DNA of 64,000 nt from an uncultured Opitutia bacterium (GTDB lineage: Bacteria > Verrucomicrobiota > Verrucomicrobiia > Opitutales > Opitutaceae). Shown here one piece after another: positions 42,956 through 51,226 of this stretch (within the stretch, counting starts at the first letter, position 1; every line of letters begins with the position of its first letter). The DNA lies in assembly GCA_903896015.1 (NCBI GenBank), contig CAITWF010000027.1:62001-126000 (forward strand). Reading direction: 5' to 3'. Made by a program: the position numbers and the translations under genes. A model generated the notes under the pieces. It made no database searches. It saw only the letters and a program-made list of their open reading frames with translations, and was not told the origin of the DNA.

Positions 42956-44107
42956 TTAGCCGCGGGCGAGCGCCGCCGCACGTAGCGCTGCGCGATTCAC
43001 CTTGCCCTGTGCATTCCGCGGCCACTCCGCGATCGCGACGAAACGCTTCGGCCGTTGGTAGCGCGTCAGGCTCGTCGCGATCGCTCGCTTCACCCGCCGG
43101 AGATCGGGTCGCGTTTTTCCCGCTGGGTAACACGCCACGACGCGCTCACCCCACTCCGCGTCCGGCAAACCGATCACGGCCACGTCGGCAAACTCTCCCG
43201 TCGCACGCAACGCGGCTTCAATCTCGGCGGGCTGCACTTTTTTTCCGCCGGTGATCATCACCGCGTCGCGCCGGCCGCGCACCGTCAGAAAACCCCGTAC
43301 GTCGATGACGCCAAGATCTTCCGTCGCAAAACTGCGCACTCGCTTTATCAGAGGCAAATATCCGCGAAAGACCGATTCGCCAGAGATCGTCACGACTCCG
43401 CTGCCCCCGATCGTCACGCGTGCGTGCGGCAGTGCTCGGCCGGAGCTGCGCTCGCCCGCCAGAAATTCCTCCGGGCGCAATGCCGTCACCATCGCCGCCG
43501 TTTCCGTCATGCCATAGCTGAGGGCGACACGGAGTTTCGCGCGCGCCGCCGCGTCGAGCAGCCCGGGCCACGCCGGTCCTCCGCCGACAAAAATGATCTT
43601 AAAGCCGCGCAGCCAGTTGACCGCCGAGCGCGATTTCAGCAGCCGTTGGAGTTGCGTCGGCACCAGCGAAATCACCCATGGACCGCGTAGCCGCGGCAGC
43701 TCCGGCCGCCGCCCCGCCTCGATCTGCTTCCAGCCCCACGCGAGATGAATACCGCCGGTCGCCGCACAACGCACGCGCGCCATCAGGCCGCTCACGTGAT
43801 GCGCCGGCAGCACGCCGACGGCATTCACGCGGCCGAGATCGAAGTGCGCGCAGAATCCGCGCACGGCGGCCATGAGGGTTTTCTCGTCGTGCCGCGCAAA
43901 CTTGATTCCGCCGCTCGTTCCCCCGGTCGGCAGACACAACCAGCCATTCCGGATTTTCAATTTTGGATTTTCGACTTTGGATTGCAGCTTTGTCACCTGC
44001 GCGCGTTGCGCCTCACTCCACTGCGGGTCGCAGAGAAAAACAAAGCCGCCACGCTCTTCGGCGCAGCCGGTCGCCCTGACGAGTTCTTTCAGCTCAGCGC
44101 GCTCCAT
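42956..44107 (-). CDS. menE: o-succinylbenzoate-CoA ligase (AMP-binding)
   Basis: A 383-residue ANL-family ligase. ATG 44107 lies within the end of menC (19-base overlap, translational coupling). The P-loop is CLPTGGTSGGIKFARHDEK, A5 is VALSYGMTETAAMV, the hinge is RGRRDAVMITGGKKVQPAEIE, and the catalytic Lys is in RNAQGKVNRAAL. Adjacency to menC supports the o-succinylbenzoate specificity. It is shorter than usual (about 450), because the N-terminal subdomain is reduced. Residues 41-54 (LQSKVENPKLKIRN), just ahead of the P-loop, are encoded by an AT-rich repeat, so part of the protein seems to come from an inserted element. Confidence 0.88.
   Translation of the reverse strand: MERAELKELVRATGCAEERGGFVFLCDPQWSEAQRAQVTKLQSKVENPKLKIRNGWLCLPTGGTSGGIKFARHDEKTLMAAVRGFCAHFDLGRVNAVGVLPAHHVSGLMARVRCAATGGIHLAWGWKQIEAGRRPELPRLRGPWVISLVPTQLQRLLKSRSAVNWLRGFKIIFVGGGPAWPGLLDAAARAKLRVALSYGMTETAAMVTALRPEEFLAGERSSGRALPHARVTIGGSGVVTISGESVFRGYLPLIKRVRSFATEDLGVIDVRGFLTVRGRRDAVMITGGKKVQPAEIEAALRATGEFADVAVIGLPDAEWGERVVACYPAGKTRPDLRRVKRAIATSLTRYQRPKRFVAIAEWPRNAQGKVNRAALRAAALARG
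43950..43984. repeat. AT-rich short repeat inside menE, in frame
   Basis: The minus-strand sequence CAATCCAAAGTCGAAAATCC followed by AAAATTGAAAATCCGG encodes about 12 residues of menE without a stop. It resembles the intergenic copy at 42011-42044. Its AT content contrasts with the rest of the gene, and it precedes the ATP-binding loop, a region where an insertion would be tolerated. Confidence 0.6.
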
Positions 44108-45105
44108 ACAGCATCCCCATCGAGTCGATCGACATCGTCCCTGCGAAGAAAGGGCGTCGCATACGGGCCGTCGAAGCGCGCATCGGCAAACAACGGCCAC
44201 ACGCCGAAGCCCAGCGCGCGTTTTTCGCCCGGCCAGGCAAACGCCACACGCAGCGCCGCCCGCGCGCCGATTGCCGTCTCCAGCGCCGAGGAAAACACCA
44301 CATCCGCCTTCGCGCAGGCGAGCGCTTTGATCGCACCCGCCGCGTCACCCAGCAAACTCGGCTTCACGATCCAAACGCCCGGCCAGCCCGCACCGATCCA
44401 GCGCTCGATGTCGCCATCACTCGCGATCGATTCGTCGAGCGCGAGCGGCGTCGGCCAGTCGTGCGCGAGCCCGAGCAACACGTCGGCCGCACCTTTCGCT
44501 TCCACCGCAATCGGTTGCTCGATGAATTCGACCGGCCGCTCCGCACAGCACTCCAGCCACCGCTCCGCCTTGCGCCGCTCCCACGCGCCGTTCGCGTCGA
44601 GCCGCAGCTTTGCGCCGTTGGGCAGTGCCGCGCAGACGTCGTCGAGCAACGCGAGCTCATCGGCCAAATCTCCCACGCCTACTTTCCACTTAAAAACACG
44701 AAAGCCCATCTCCGCCTTCGGCGAAATCGCGGCGAGCACCGCGCGACCCGCCGGCAGAACCGCCGCGACCCCGAGCGTTTTCGCATGGGTTGCTCCGTCC
44801 TTGTCGCCCGTCTGATCGCGCCGAGCCGTCGCGAGCGCGTTTTTTAAACACCTTAGCCGCGCTGGCACGGCGTTCAGCCGCGCATCGTCGATGTTCACAC
44901 TGAGTTCACGACACGCCGCTTCCGCCTCGTCCGCCGTCTCCGTGCCGAACCACGGAATCACCGCCGCCTCGCCGAAACCCACCACACCGGTCTCGCTCTG
45001 CAGTCGCACGATCACGCCCTCGCGCTCCGCCCACGCGCCGTGAGCCGTGCGCACCGGGGCGCGGAACGGCAGCCGGTAGCGCCGCGATTCGAGACGATAC
45101 TTCAT
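44089..45105 (-). CDS. menC: o-succinylbenzoate synthase
   Basis: A 338-residue enolase-superfamily enzyme that dehydrates SHCHC to o-succinylbenzoate in menaquinone synthesis. ATG 45105 (MKYRLESRRYRLPF) is chosen on homology. Catalytic features: K-x-K in FKWKVGVGD, Asp in LRLDANGAW, Glu in VEFIEQPI, Asp-Glu in LALDESI, and Lys in IVKPSLLG. The EMGFRVFKWK and FGVWPLFAD segments are typical of MenC. It is translationally coupled to menE. The rest of the pathway (menF, D, H, B, A) is not in the window. Confidence 0.92.
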   Translation of the reverse strand: MKYRLESRRYRLPFRAPVRTAHGAWAEREGVIVRLQSETGVVGFGEAAVIPWFGTETADEAEAACRELSVNIDDARLNAVPARLRCLKNALATARRDQTGDKDGATHAKTLGVAAVLPAGRAVLAAISPKAEMGFRVFKWKVGVGDLADELALLDDVCAALPNGAKLRLDANGAWERRKAERWLECCAERPVEFIEQPIAVEAKGAADVLLGLAHDWPTPLALDESIASDGDIERWIGAGWPGVWIVKPSLLGDAAGAIKALACAKADVVFSSALETAIGARAALRVAFAWPGEKRALGFGVWPLFADARFDGPYATPFLRRDDVDRLDGDAVWSALS

Positions 45106-45232
45106 TTCGCCAATCTGACCGCTAACCAAAGGGGGCCAAGCCCGATCACGACCGCTCGCCAATTTTTGACCGAGACCAAGCGGAGCTAATAGTTCGCCCG
45201 CGATCTCACCTTTCGCTGCCGCTTCGCTTAAA

Positions 45233-45251
45233 TCGGACGTGTTCCGTCCGA
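45233..45251. promoter_or_regulatory. palindrome in the menC-chemoreceptor divergent region
   Basis: Perfect arms TCGGACG and CGTCCGA flank TGTTC. It lies about midway in the 207-bp divergent gap between menC and the chemoreceptor. It could be an operator for a dimeric regulator or a small hairpin. Apart from this, I see no clear promoter in the gap. Confidence 0.35.
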
Positions 45252-45312
45252 CTATTTCTGCACGGCACTGCGCCCAGTCGCTTCCCGCAGCTTGGGACGC
45301 TACCCCACTCTT

Positions 45313-46830
45313 ATGCAGCTATCACTTCGAGTCCGCTTTCTCGTGCTCATCGGCGTGCTTTGCGCCGTGGCCGGAACATTCGGCGTCGCCTCGTTCTACC
45401 TTAACTACACCTCCCAAAACCGGGCGCGCGAACTCGACACCTCCGCGCGCGCGTTGCGCCAACACATGGAGGGCGACATGCTGCATGATGCGCTCCGCGG
45501 CGAAGTTTATGCCGCGCTCGTCCTGGCGGCAGACCCCAAGTCGCCGCGCCGGGACACCCTCCAATCGGAAGTGAAGCACGACGCCGCTGAATTCCGCGCC
45601 CAACTCGCCGCCAATCTCAAACTCGATCTCAAGCCGGCTCGGCTGAGCGGATTCGAAGCGCTGCGCACCCCGATCGACGAGTACTGCAGCCTTTGCGAAG
45701 AGCTCGTGGAACTGGCGTTCACGGATGCCGCAGCTGCACGCGCTCGCCTGCCGCAACTCGAGGAGTCGTTTCAAAAACTTGAGGAGCTACAGGACAAAGT
45801 CAGCGAGGCCCTCCTCGCCGACGACACCGAGGCCCGCGAAGCGACCCGTACCGCCGGCGTCCTGTTTTTGCGCGTGCTTGTCGTCACCTTCACCGTCGCC
45901 GGCGGCATCTACGCCTTCCTCATCTACAAGCTCGAATGGGTCACCCGCTGCCTGCAAAGCGTACTAAAGGAACTCGATCGCGCGACCAAAGGCACCCTGT
46001 CCCGCGCCAACCTCCTCGCCGACATGAGCGGCACGTTGGCCAACGGCTCCTCCCAACAGGCTGAGTCGCTCCAAACCAGCAGCTCTTCCCTGACGCAGAT
46101 GGCGGCGATGACCAAGCGCTCCGCCGAACACGCGCGTTCCGCCAAGGAACTCGCCAACCGCACCCGCCTTTCCGCCGACTCCTCCATCTCGGACATGCGC
46201 GCGATGCAGCAAGCCATGGATGGCATCCATGAATCGAGCGTCCAAATCGCCAAAATCACCCAAGCGATCGACGAGATCGCCTTCCAAACCAACATCCTCG
46301 CCCTCAACGCCGCCGTCGAGGCCGCGCGCGCCGGCGAAGCGGGACTTGGATTTGCCGTCGTCGCCGAGGAAGTGCGCAACCTCGCCCAACGCAGCGCCCA
46401 GTCCGCCCGCGAAACAACCCGCCAGATCACCGAGGCCACCACGCGTAGTGCCGACGGCAAACGCCTCAGCAAAAACGTCGCCGACAGCCTCGACGGCATG
46501 GCCCGGCTCACCTCCGATCTCGACCGCGTGATCGGAGAGATCGCCACCGCTGCCGCCGAACAAAGCGAAGGCATCGCCCAAGTCACCGGCGCCGTCGGTG
46601 AAATCGATCAGGTCACGCAGACTAACGCGTCCCACGCTGCCAACGTCACCAATCTCGTGTCGCAGTTGCGCGAACAGGCCCAGCAGTTGCAGCACCCGAT
46701 CTCGCTGATCGTCTCCCTGCTCTACGATCGGCCGGTGCGCGAGTTGAAGGCCGATGCTCCTCCCGCCCCGCCGGGGCGCCCTCGTGCCCCGGCCCGCACG
46801 AATCGCGAGATTGAATTTGCCGCGAACTAA
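45313..46830 (+). CDS. methyl-accepting chemotaxis protein
   Basis: A 505-residue chemoreceptor; ATG 45313 ([14 protein letters not shown]) is preferred to an upstream TTG. Two transmembrane helices (about 9-33 and 187-208) bracket a helical periplasmic domain of about 150 residues. There is no obvious HAMP domain: a short linker ([17 protein letters not shown]) leads directly to the signalling coiled coil. The hairpin tip, [24 protein letters not shown]...[15 protein letters not shown], is well conserved. The C-terminus is a Pro/Arg-rich tail without a CheR-binding pentapeptide. It fits with the flagellin gene about 10 kb away; no che genes are nearby. Confidence 0.93.
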   Translation: MQLSLRVRFLVLIGVLCAVAGTFGVASFYLNYTSQNRARELDTSARALRQHMEGDMLHDALRGEVYAALVLAADPKSPRRDTLQSEVKHDAAEFRAQLAANLKLDLKPARLSGFEALRTPIDEYCSLCEELVELAFTDAAAARARLPQLEESFQKLEELQDKVSEALLADDTEAREATRTAGVLFLRVLVVTFTVAGGIYAFLIYKLEWVTRCLQSVLKELDRATKGTLSRANLLADMSGTLANGSSQQAESLQTSSSSLTQMAAMTKRSAEHARSAKELANRTRLSADSSISDMRAMQQAMDGIHESSVQIAKITQAIDEIAFQTNILALNAAVEAARAGEAGLGFAVVAEEVRNLAQRSAQSARETTRQITEATTRSADGKRLSKNVADSLDGMARLTSDLDRVIGEIATAAAEQSEGIAQVTGAVGEIDQVTQTNASHAANVTNLVSQLREQAQQLQHPISLIVSLLYDRPVRELKADAPPAPPGRPRAPARTNREIEFAAN

Positions 46831-46921
46831 CCGCCTCGGCGGGCGCTCCCCGCGACGTGCGCAAACCCGCACGCTGACGGAAAATTCGGTTGCGCTCCGC
46901 CAGTGAAGGCCTACCCCGTTC

Positions 46922-48514
46922 ATGGCAACTATGCCGAAGGTTGCCACGACTTCCACCGCCGCCGCAGACGCCGAATTTTATCTGCCCGCCGAAGCCTTTT
47001 TCCGCGCCAACCTGCCCACCGCGCTGACCTTCGACGACGTCTCTCTGGCGACACTCTACTCGGAAATCCTGCCGAAAGACGCCGACACCTCGACCGCACT
47101 CAGCGACGCACTCCGCCTCTCCATTCCGATCATTTCGTCGGACATGGACACCGTAACCGAATCGCGCATGGCGATCGCGATGGCACTCAACGGCGGCCTC
47201 GGCCTGATTCATTACAACATGCCTGCCCGCGAGCAGGTGAAGGAAGTCGCCCGGGTGAAACGCCACATCCATGGGCTCATTCAGGATCCGATCACGGTCT
47301 CACCCAACCAGCATATCGCCGGTGTGCTCTCAATGATCGAGCAGCATCACTACGGCTTCCAAACGTTTCCCGTCGTCGACGATCAGGGCCATCTCATCGG
47401 CCTCCTGCCCGGATCGATTGTGAAGGAGCGCTACAAGGCGAAAAAGATCACCGAGGCGATGACGCCGCGCGCAAAACTCATCACCGTCAAGGAACGCGAT
47501 CTCGGCAAGGACCCGATCAAATACGCCGACAAATTTTTCAGCGAAAATATCGGCATCAACAAAATGCTCGTCGTCGACGCGTCGGATCGCCTGCGCGGAC
47601 TTGTCACGAGCACCGACGTCGAGCGCCTGATGGGCGAGGTGAAATCCCGCCGCAAGCCCGCCCGCGACGCCGAGATGCGCCTCGTCGTCGGCGCCGCGCT
47701 CTCGACGATCCGCCAGCCCAACGGCGAGCTCGATCGTGAAAAGATTCTGGAGCACGTCGGCCAGCTCGTCGCCGAGCAGGTCGACTGCGTCGCCGTCTCG
47801 ACCGCGCACGGCCACACCGCCGGCGTCGGCGAGGTCGTGAAACTCGTCCGCGGCCAGTTCAAGGATCTCACGATCATCGCGGGCAACGTCACGAGCGCAT
47901 CTGGCGTCGAGTTCCTCGCCGTTTGCGGCGCCAACGCGATCAAGATCGGCCAGGGACCCGGATCGATTTGCACCACCCGCATCGTCGCGGGCGTTGGTAT
48001 TCCGCAGCTCACCGCACTCCATGTCGCGAGCAGCACCGCGAAGAAAAAGGGTGTGAAGCTGCTCGCTGACGGCGGCATCACCAAGAGCGGTGACATTGTG
48101 AAAGCGCTGACTCTCGCCGACGCCGTGATCTGCGGCGGCCTCCTCGCTGGTTGCCGCGAAGCACCCGGCGAAATCATGGAGATCAGCGGGAAGATTTATA
48201 AACAATATCGCGGCATGGGCTCGCTCGCCGCGATGAAAGCCGGCAGCGCCGCACGCTACGGCCACAGCGCCAACGACAACTCGCGCAAGGTCGCCGCCGA
48301 GGGCATCGAGGCACTCAAGGAAGTGTCCGGCTCGGTCGATGATGTGCTCTCGACACTCGTCGGCGGCGTGCAATCCGGCATGGGCTACCTCGGCGCCGCC
48401 AACCTCGGCGAACTCCGCACCAAGGCGCGCTACATCCGCGTCTCACCCGCCGGCCAGAAAGAAGCCGCCCCGCACGACGTGGTCGAGGTGTCGACGCGGA
48501 CGAGCAACGCGTAG
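46922..48514 (+). CDS. guaB: inosine-5'-monophosphate dehydrogenase
   Basis: A 530-residue enzyme making XMP from IMP and NAD in GTP synthesis. The TIM barrel is interrupted by a CBS pair (about 120-240). The IMP loop is [22 protein letters not shown], with catalytic Cys350, then [15 protein letters not shown] and [10 protein letters not shown]. The mobile flap region is GQ..., with YGHSAND preceding it. One oddity: the usual D-x-(A/S)-(H/Q)-G-(H/N) motif that contacts NAD is [13 protein letters not shown] here, with Ser293 where Asp is normal. The N-terminal 20 residues are extra. SSDMDTVTE replaces the usual SAAMDTVTE. Confidence 0.93.
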   Translation: MATMPKVATTSTAAADAEFYLPAEAFFRANLPTALTFDDVSLATLYSEILPKDADTSTALSDALRLSIPIISSDMDTVTESRMAIAMALNGGLGLIHYNMPAREQVKEVARVKRHIHGLIQDPITVSPNQHIAGVLSMIEQHHYGFQTFPVVDDQGHLIGLLPGSIVKERYKAKKITEAMTPRAKLITVKERDLGKDPIKYADKFFSENIGINKMLVVDASDRLRGLVTSTDVERLMGEVKSRRKPARDAEMRLVVGAALSTIRQPNGELDREKILEHVGQLVAEQVDCVAVSTAHGHTAGVGEVVKLVRGQFKDLTIIAGNVTSASGVEFLAVCGANAIKIGQGPGSICTTRIVAGVGIPQLTALHVASSTAKKKGVKLLADGGITKSGDIVKALTLADAVICGGLLAGCREAPGEIMEISGKIYKQYRGMGSLAAMKAGSAARYGHSANDNSRKVAAEGIEALKEVSGSVDDVLSTLVGGVQSGMGYLGAANLGELRTKARYIRVSPAGQKEAAPHDVVEVSTRTSNA

Positions 48515-48620
48515 GCGCACGTGCCCGCGCCGGCGCCAGGCGGCGGACAAATTCGTGCTGCGCCACGCCGCAGCCGCATTTGAGTATTGGCTCAAGCGGT
48601 GCACCGCCTAGTTGTCTGCC

Positions 48621-49565
48621 ATGCCCCGTCCGCACGAGTCTGCCTCACTCACGCGTCGCAACTTCCTCGCGCTCTCCGGCACCGCCGCCGCTGCCGGCGC
48701 GCTATTGAGCCGCGGAATTGTTTCACCGGCGAACGCCGCCGAAACTCCCGCCGCTCCGCCACCACCGTCGTCAAAGAAATATCCCATCGGCCTCGAGCTC
48801 TATTCCGTGCGCGGCGAGCTCGCGAAGGATTTGCCCAACACGCTCCGCACCGTCGCGAAGATCGGTTACGAAGTCGTCGAGTTTTTCTCGCCGTACTTTG
48901 CCTGGACTTTTGCCTACGCCAAAGACGTCCGCCACCAGCTCGACGATCTCGGCCTGCGCTGCCTCTCGACGCACAACAATTTTCCATCGCTCAATCCCGG
49001 CACCGAGACGATGGCCCGCGCGATCGAGCTCAACCAAATCCTCGGCACGCGCACGATCGTCATGGCCTCGCCGCCGCCGAACACCAAGACCGGCGACGAT
49101 TGGAAACGCGTCTGCGCCCAGCTCACGACCTCCGTCGGACAGCTGAAAATCCACGGGCTCACCGCGGGATTTCACAATCATCGCATCGAGTGGACGCCGA
49201 CCGCCGAAGGCCCGCGCGTGATGGACATCATCGCCGCGAACACCCCGCCTGAGTTCGTCCTCCAGTTTGACGTCGGCACCTGCATGGAAGCCGGCGCCGA
49301 TCCGATCGCGTGGATCAAGGCGAACCCCGGCCGGATCAAGAGCGTGCATCTCAAGGACTGGACGCCCGGCGACAAAAAGGACGAAAAAGCCTACCGCGTG
49401 CTTTTCGGCGAGGGCGTTTCGCCGTGGAAAGAAATTGTCGCAACGGCCGAGGAGGTCGGCGGCGTCGAGTATTACCTGCTCGAACAGGAAGGCAGCCGCT
49501 TCTCCGAATTCGAGACGGCGCAACGGTGCCTCGACTCGTGGCGGGCGCTGCGGAAACCCGTTTAG
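48621..49565 (+). CDS. Tat-exported sugar isomerase/epimerase-like TIM-barrel protein
   Basis: A 314-residue protein; ATG 48621 is preferred to a TTG three codons earlier. A Tat leader ([22 protein letters not shown]) with a Pro/Ala linker precedes a xylose isomerase-like barrel (PF01261). It carries [68 protein letters not shown] and [11 protein letters not shown], giving the His/Asp/Glu metal ligands in order. The exported location suggests an extracytoplasmic sugar-converting enzyme, possibly a 3-keto-glycoside lyase or epimerase. That function is inferred. It is followed by a CE1-like esterase. Confidence 0.87.
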   Translation: MPRPHESASLTRRNFLALSGTAAAAGALLSRGIVSPANAAETPAAPPPPSSKKYPIGLELYSVRGELAKDLPNTLRTVAKIGYEVVEFFSPYFAWTFAYAKDVRHQLDDLGLRCLSTHNNFPSLNPGTETMARAIELNQILGTRTIVMASPPPNTKTGDDWKRVCAQLTTSVGQLKIHGLTAGFHNHRIEWTPTAEGPRVMDIIAANTPPEFVLQFDVGTCMEAGADPIAWIKANPGRIKSVHLKDWTPGDKKDEKAYRVLFGEGVSPWKEIVATAEEVGGVEYYLLEQEGSRFSEFETAQRCLDSWRALRKPV

Positions 49566-49610
49566 GGAGGATGCTCGAAGATTTTTGCCCCGCCCCGCTT
49601 TCACGCCCCC

Positions 49611-50765
49611 ATGAAATCCGCCACCCTGCTCCGCGCTTCCGCCTCCCTCTTTTCTTTGTTCGCAGTCGCCGCGGTCTTTGCCGCCGATCCTCCGGCCACG
49701 CCGGCGCCCGCTTCCGCCGCTCCGCGAGTCGCGCCACCCGCGCCCTTTATCTCGCCCGAGATCATGCCCGACCGACGGGTCGCGTTCCGCCTCCGTGCGC
49801 CCAACGCCAAGGTCGTCACCGTTTCCGGACAGTTTCAGAAAAATGCAGCGCCCCTCACCAAGGATGAAAACGGTGTGTGGAGCATCACCGTCGGCCCCGT
49901 GGAACCCGGCGTCTACGAATACAACTTCTCCGTCGACGGCGTGGCCATGATTGATCCGGGCAATCGCGACATCAAGCCGATGCGCGCACCGCGCACCAGT
50001 ATCCTTGAGATTCCCGGCATGCCGCCGCTGCTCTACGATTTTCAATCCGTGCCCCACGGGAAGGTGACGCTGCATTGGTATGCTTCGAAATCCCTCGACC
50101 GCCGCCGCGCGTTGCAGGTTTACACGCCGCCGGGCTACGATGCCGACCCGACGGCGCGCTTTCCCACGCTCTATCTTTTTCACGGCTCCGGCGACAACGA
50201 GGCCACCTGGGTCGCCCATGGCCACGCGCACTGGATTCTCGACAACCTCATCGCACAAAATCGCGCGAAGCCAATGATCGTCGTCATGCTCGACGGTCAT
50301 GCTGTCGCGCCCGAATCGCCCGCCGGGCGCGGTGGCAACACCGCCGCCTTCGAGCGCGATCTGCTCGACGACGCCATGCCGCTGGTCGTCGCGAATTACC
50401 GCACGCGCGAAGACGCCGCCGACCGCGCCATCATCGGCCTTTCGATGGGCGGCGGCCAGTCGCTCACCATCGGCCTGAAGCATCCCGACCTGTTTGCATG
50501 GCTTGGCGGCATGAGCAGTTCGGTCGGCAACGCTGCCACGCTGCTCGGCGACAGCGGGGCGCTGAATCGTCAGCTCAAGCTTTTCTGGTTCGCCTGTGGC
50601 CGCAACGATTCGCTGCTCAAGGTCAATCAGGATTTCGACGCCGCGCTGACGGCTAAGCAGGTCCGCCATCAGTTCGTCACGACCGCCGGAAATCACAGTT
50701 GGCCCGTTTGGCGCGGCTACCTCGCTGATTTCGTTCCGCAAATTTTCCATGACGCGCCCCCTTGA
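49611..50765 (+). CDS. secreted CE1/enterochelin esterase-like carbohydrate esterase
   Basis: A 384-residue protein. The signal peptide is MKSATLLRASASLFSLFAVA (about 1-24). An N-terminal E-set/CBM48-like domain (RVAFRLRAPNAKVVTVSGQF...GVYEYNFSVDG) precedes an alpha/beta-hydrolase of the esterase D type. TLYLFHGSGDNEATW is the oxyanion region, IIGLSMGGGQSL carries the nucleophile Ser near 280, WFACGRNDSLLK the acid, and TTAGNHSWPVWRGYL the His. Such proteins deacetylate or de-feruloylate plant polysaccharides. A truncated esterase-like start lies 15 bases downstream. Confidence 0.9.
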   Translation: MKSATLLRASASLFSLFAVAAVFAADPPATPAPASAAPRVAPPAPFISPEIMPDRRVAFRLRAPNAKVVTVSGQFQKNAAPLTKDENGVWSITVGPVEPGVYEYNFSVDGVAMIDPGNRDIKPMRAPRTSILEIPGMPPLLYDFQSVPHGKVTLHWYASKSLDRRRALQVYTPPGYDADPTARFPTLYLFHGSGDNEATWVAHGHAHWILDNLIAQNRAKPMIVVMLDGHAVAPESPAGRGGNTAAFERDLLDDAMPLVVANYRTREDAADRAIIGLSMGGGQSLTIGLKHPDLFAWLGGMSSSVGNAATLLGDSGALNRQLKLFWFACGRNDSLLKVNQDFDAALTAKQVRHQFVTTAGNHSWPVWRGYLADFVPQIFHDAPP

Positions 50766-50780
50766 CGCCTCCCGCACCCC

Positions 50781-51146
50781 ATGACCCCAACAAGATCCGC
50801 CCCGCTCCTCGCTTCCCTTGTTCTCTTCGTCGCGATCACTTCCGTTCCCGTCGCCCAAACCCCGGCGCCCGCGACCTCCGCGCCTGCGCCGAAGGCCAAG
50901 GCCCCGCCGCTCCCGATCAGCGAGGTCGCCTCGCCGGCGCGCACGAAGGATAACGTCGAATTCGTCATCGGCCCCGACTTAAAGCCGCTTTCGGTCAGCG
51001 GCTCCGCTCTCGCTTGGAATCCAATCAAGCGCACGAAGCGCTCCCGCGCGCCCATCTCCTCAACCGTTGGCCCACCCCGGCTACCGTTCTGCTTGCCTCA
51101 TACGGCGGGCTTTCGGGACGCGATACGATTTTTGCAACAGCGCTAG
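50781..51146 (+). pseudogene. truncated exported-esterase N-terminus
   Basis: A frame of 121 residues with a good signal peptide (MTPTRSAPLLASLVLFVAIT, then SVPVAQ). The mature start, EVASPARTKDNVEFVIGPDL, has the F-V-I-G-P wording common at the beginning of secreted esterases of this kind. After about residue 73 it turns into unstructured, Arg/Pro-rich sequence ending at a repeat region. It is probably the beginning of a second esterase gene, cut off by deletion. It may be translated, but would not be functional. Confidence 0.45.
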
Positions 51147-51156
51147 GCATTCTATC

Positions 51157-51226
51157 GTAGGGCGCCAGTCTTGCTAACGCCGTTATCCGAACCCTCCCGG
51201 AGCGACGTAAGCAAGGCTAACCCTAA
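51157..51226. repeat. REP-like element, two inverted copies
   Basis: GTAGGGCGCCAGTCTTGCTA then ACGCCGTTAT (51157-51186) is a degenerate copy of the REP-like unit seen at 55465, 60351 and 62966. A second copy in opposite orientation lies at 51201-51226 (AGCGACGTAAGCAAGGCTAA then CCCTAA). The pair can form a long hairpin between the esterase remnant and the helicase stop, and the last bases overlap the stop. Confidence 0.65.

Noticed and set aside
48596-48607. Palindrome GCGGTGCACCGC after guaB
   Set aside because: Short GC palindromes are common in this composition; there is no T-run or conserved flank.
48771-50858. A 695-codon minus-strand frame over the TIM-barrel and esterase genes
   Set aside because: It is antisense to two genes with signal peptides and active-site motifs.
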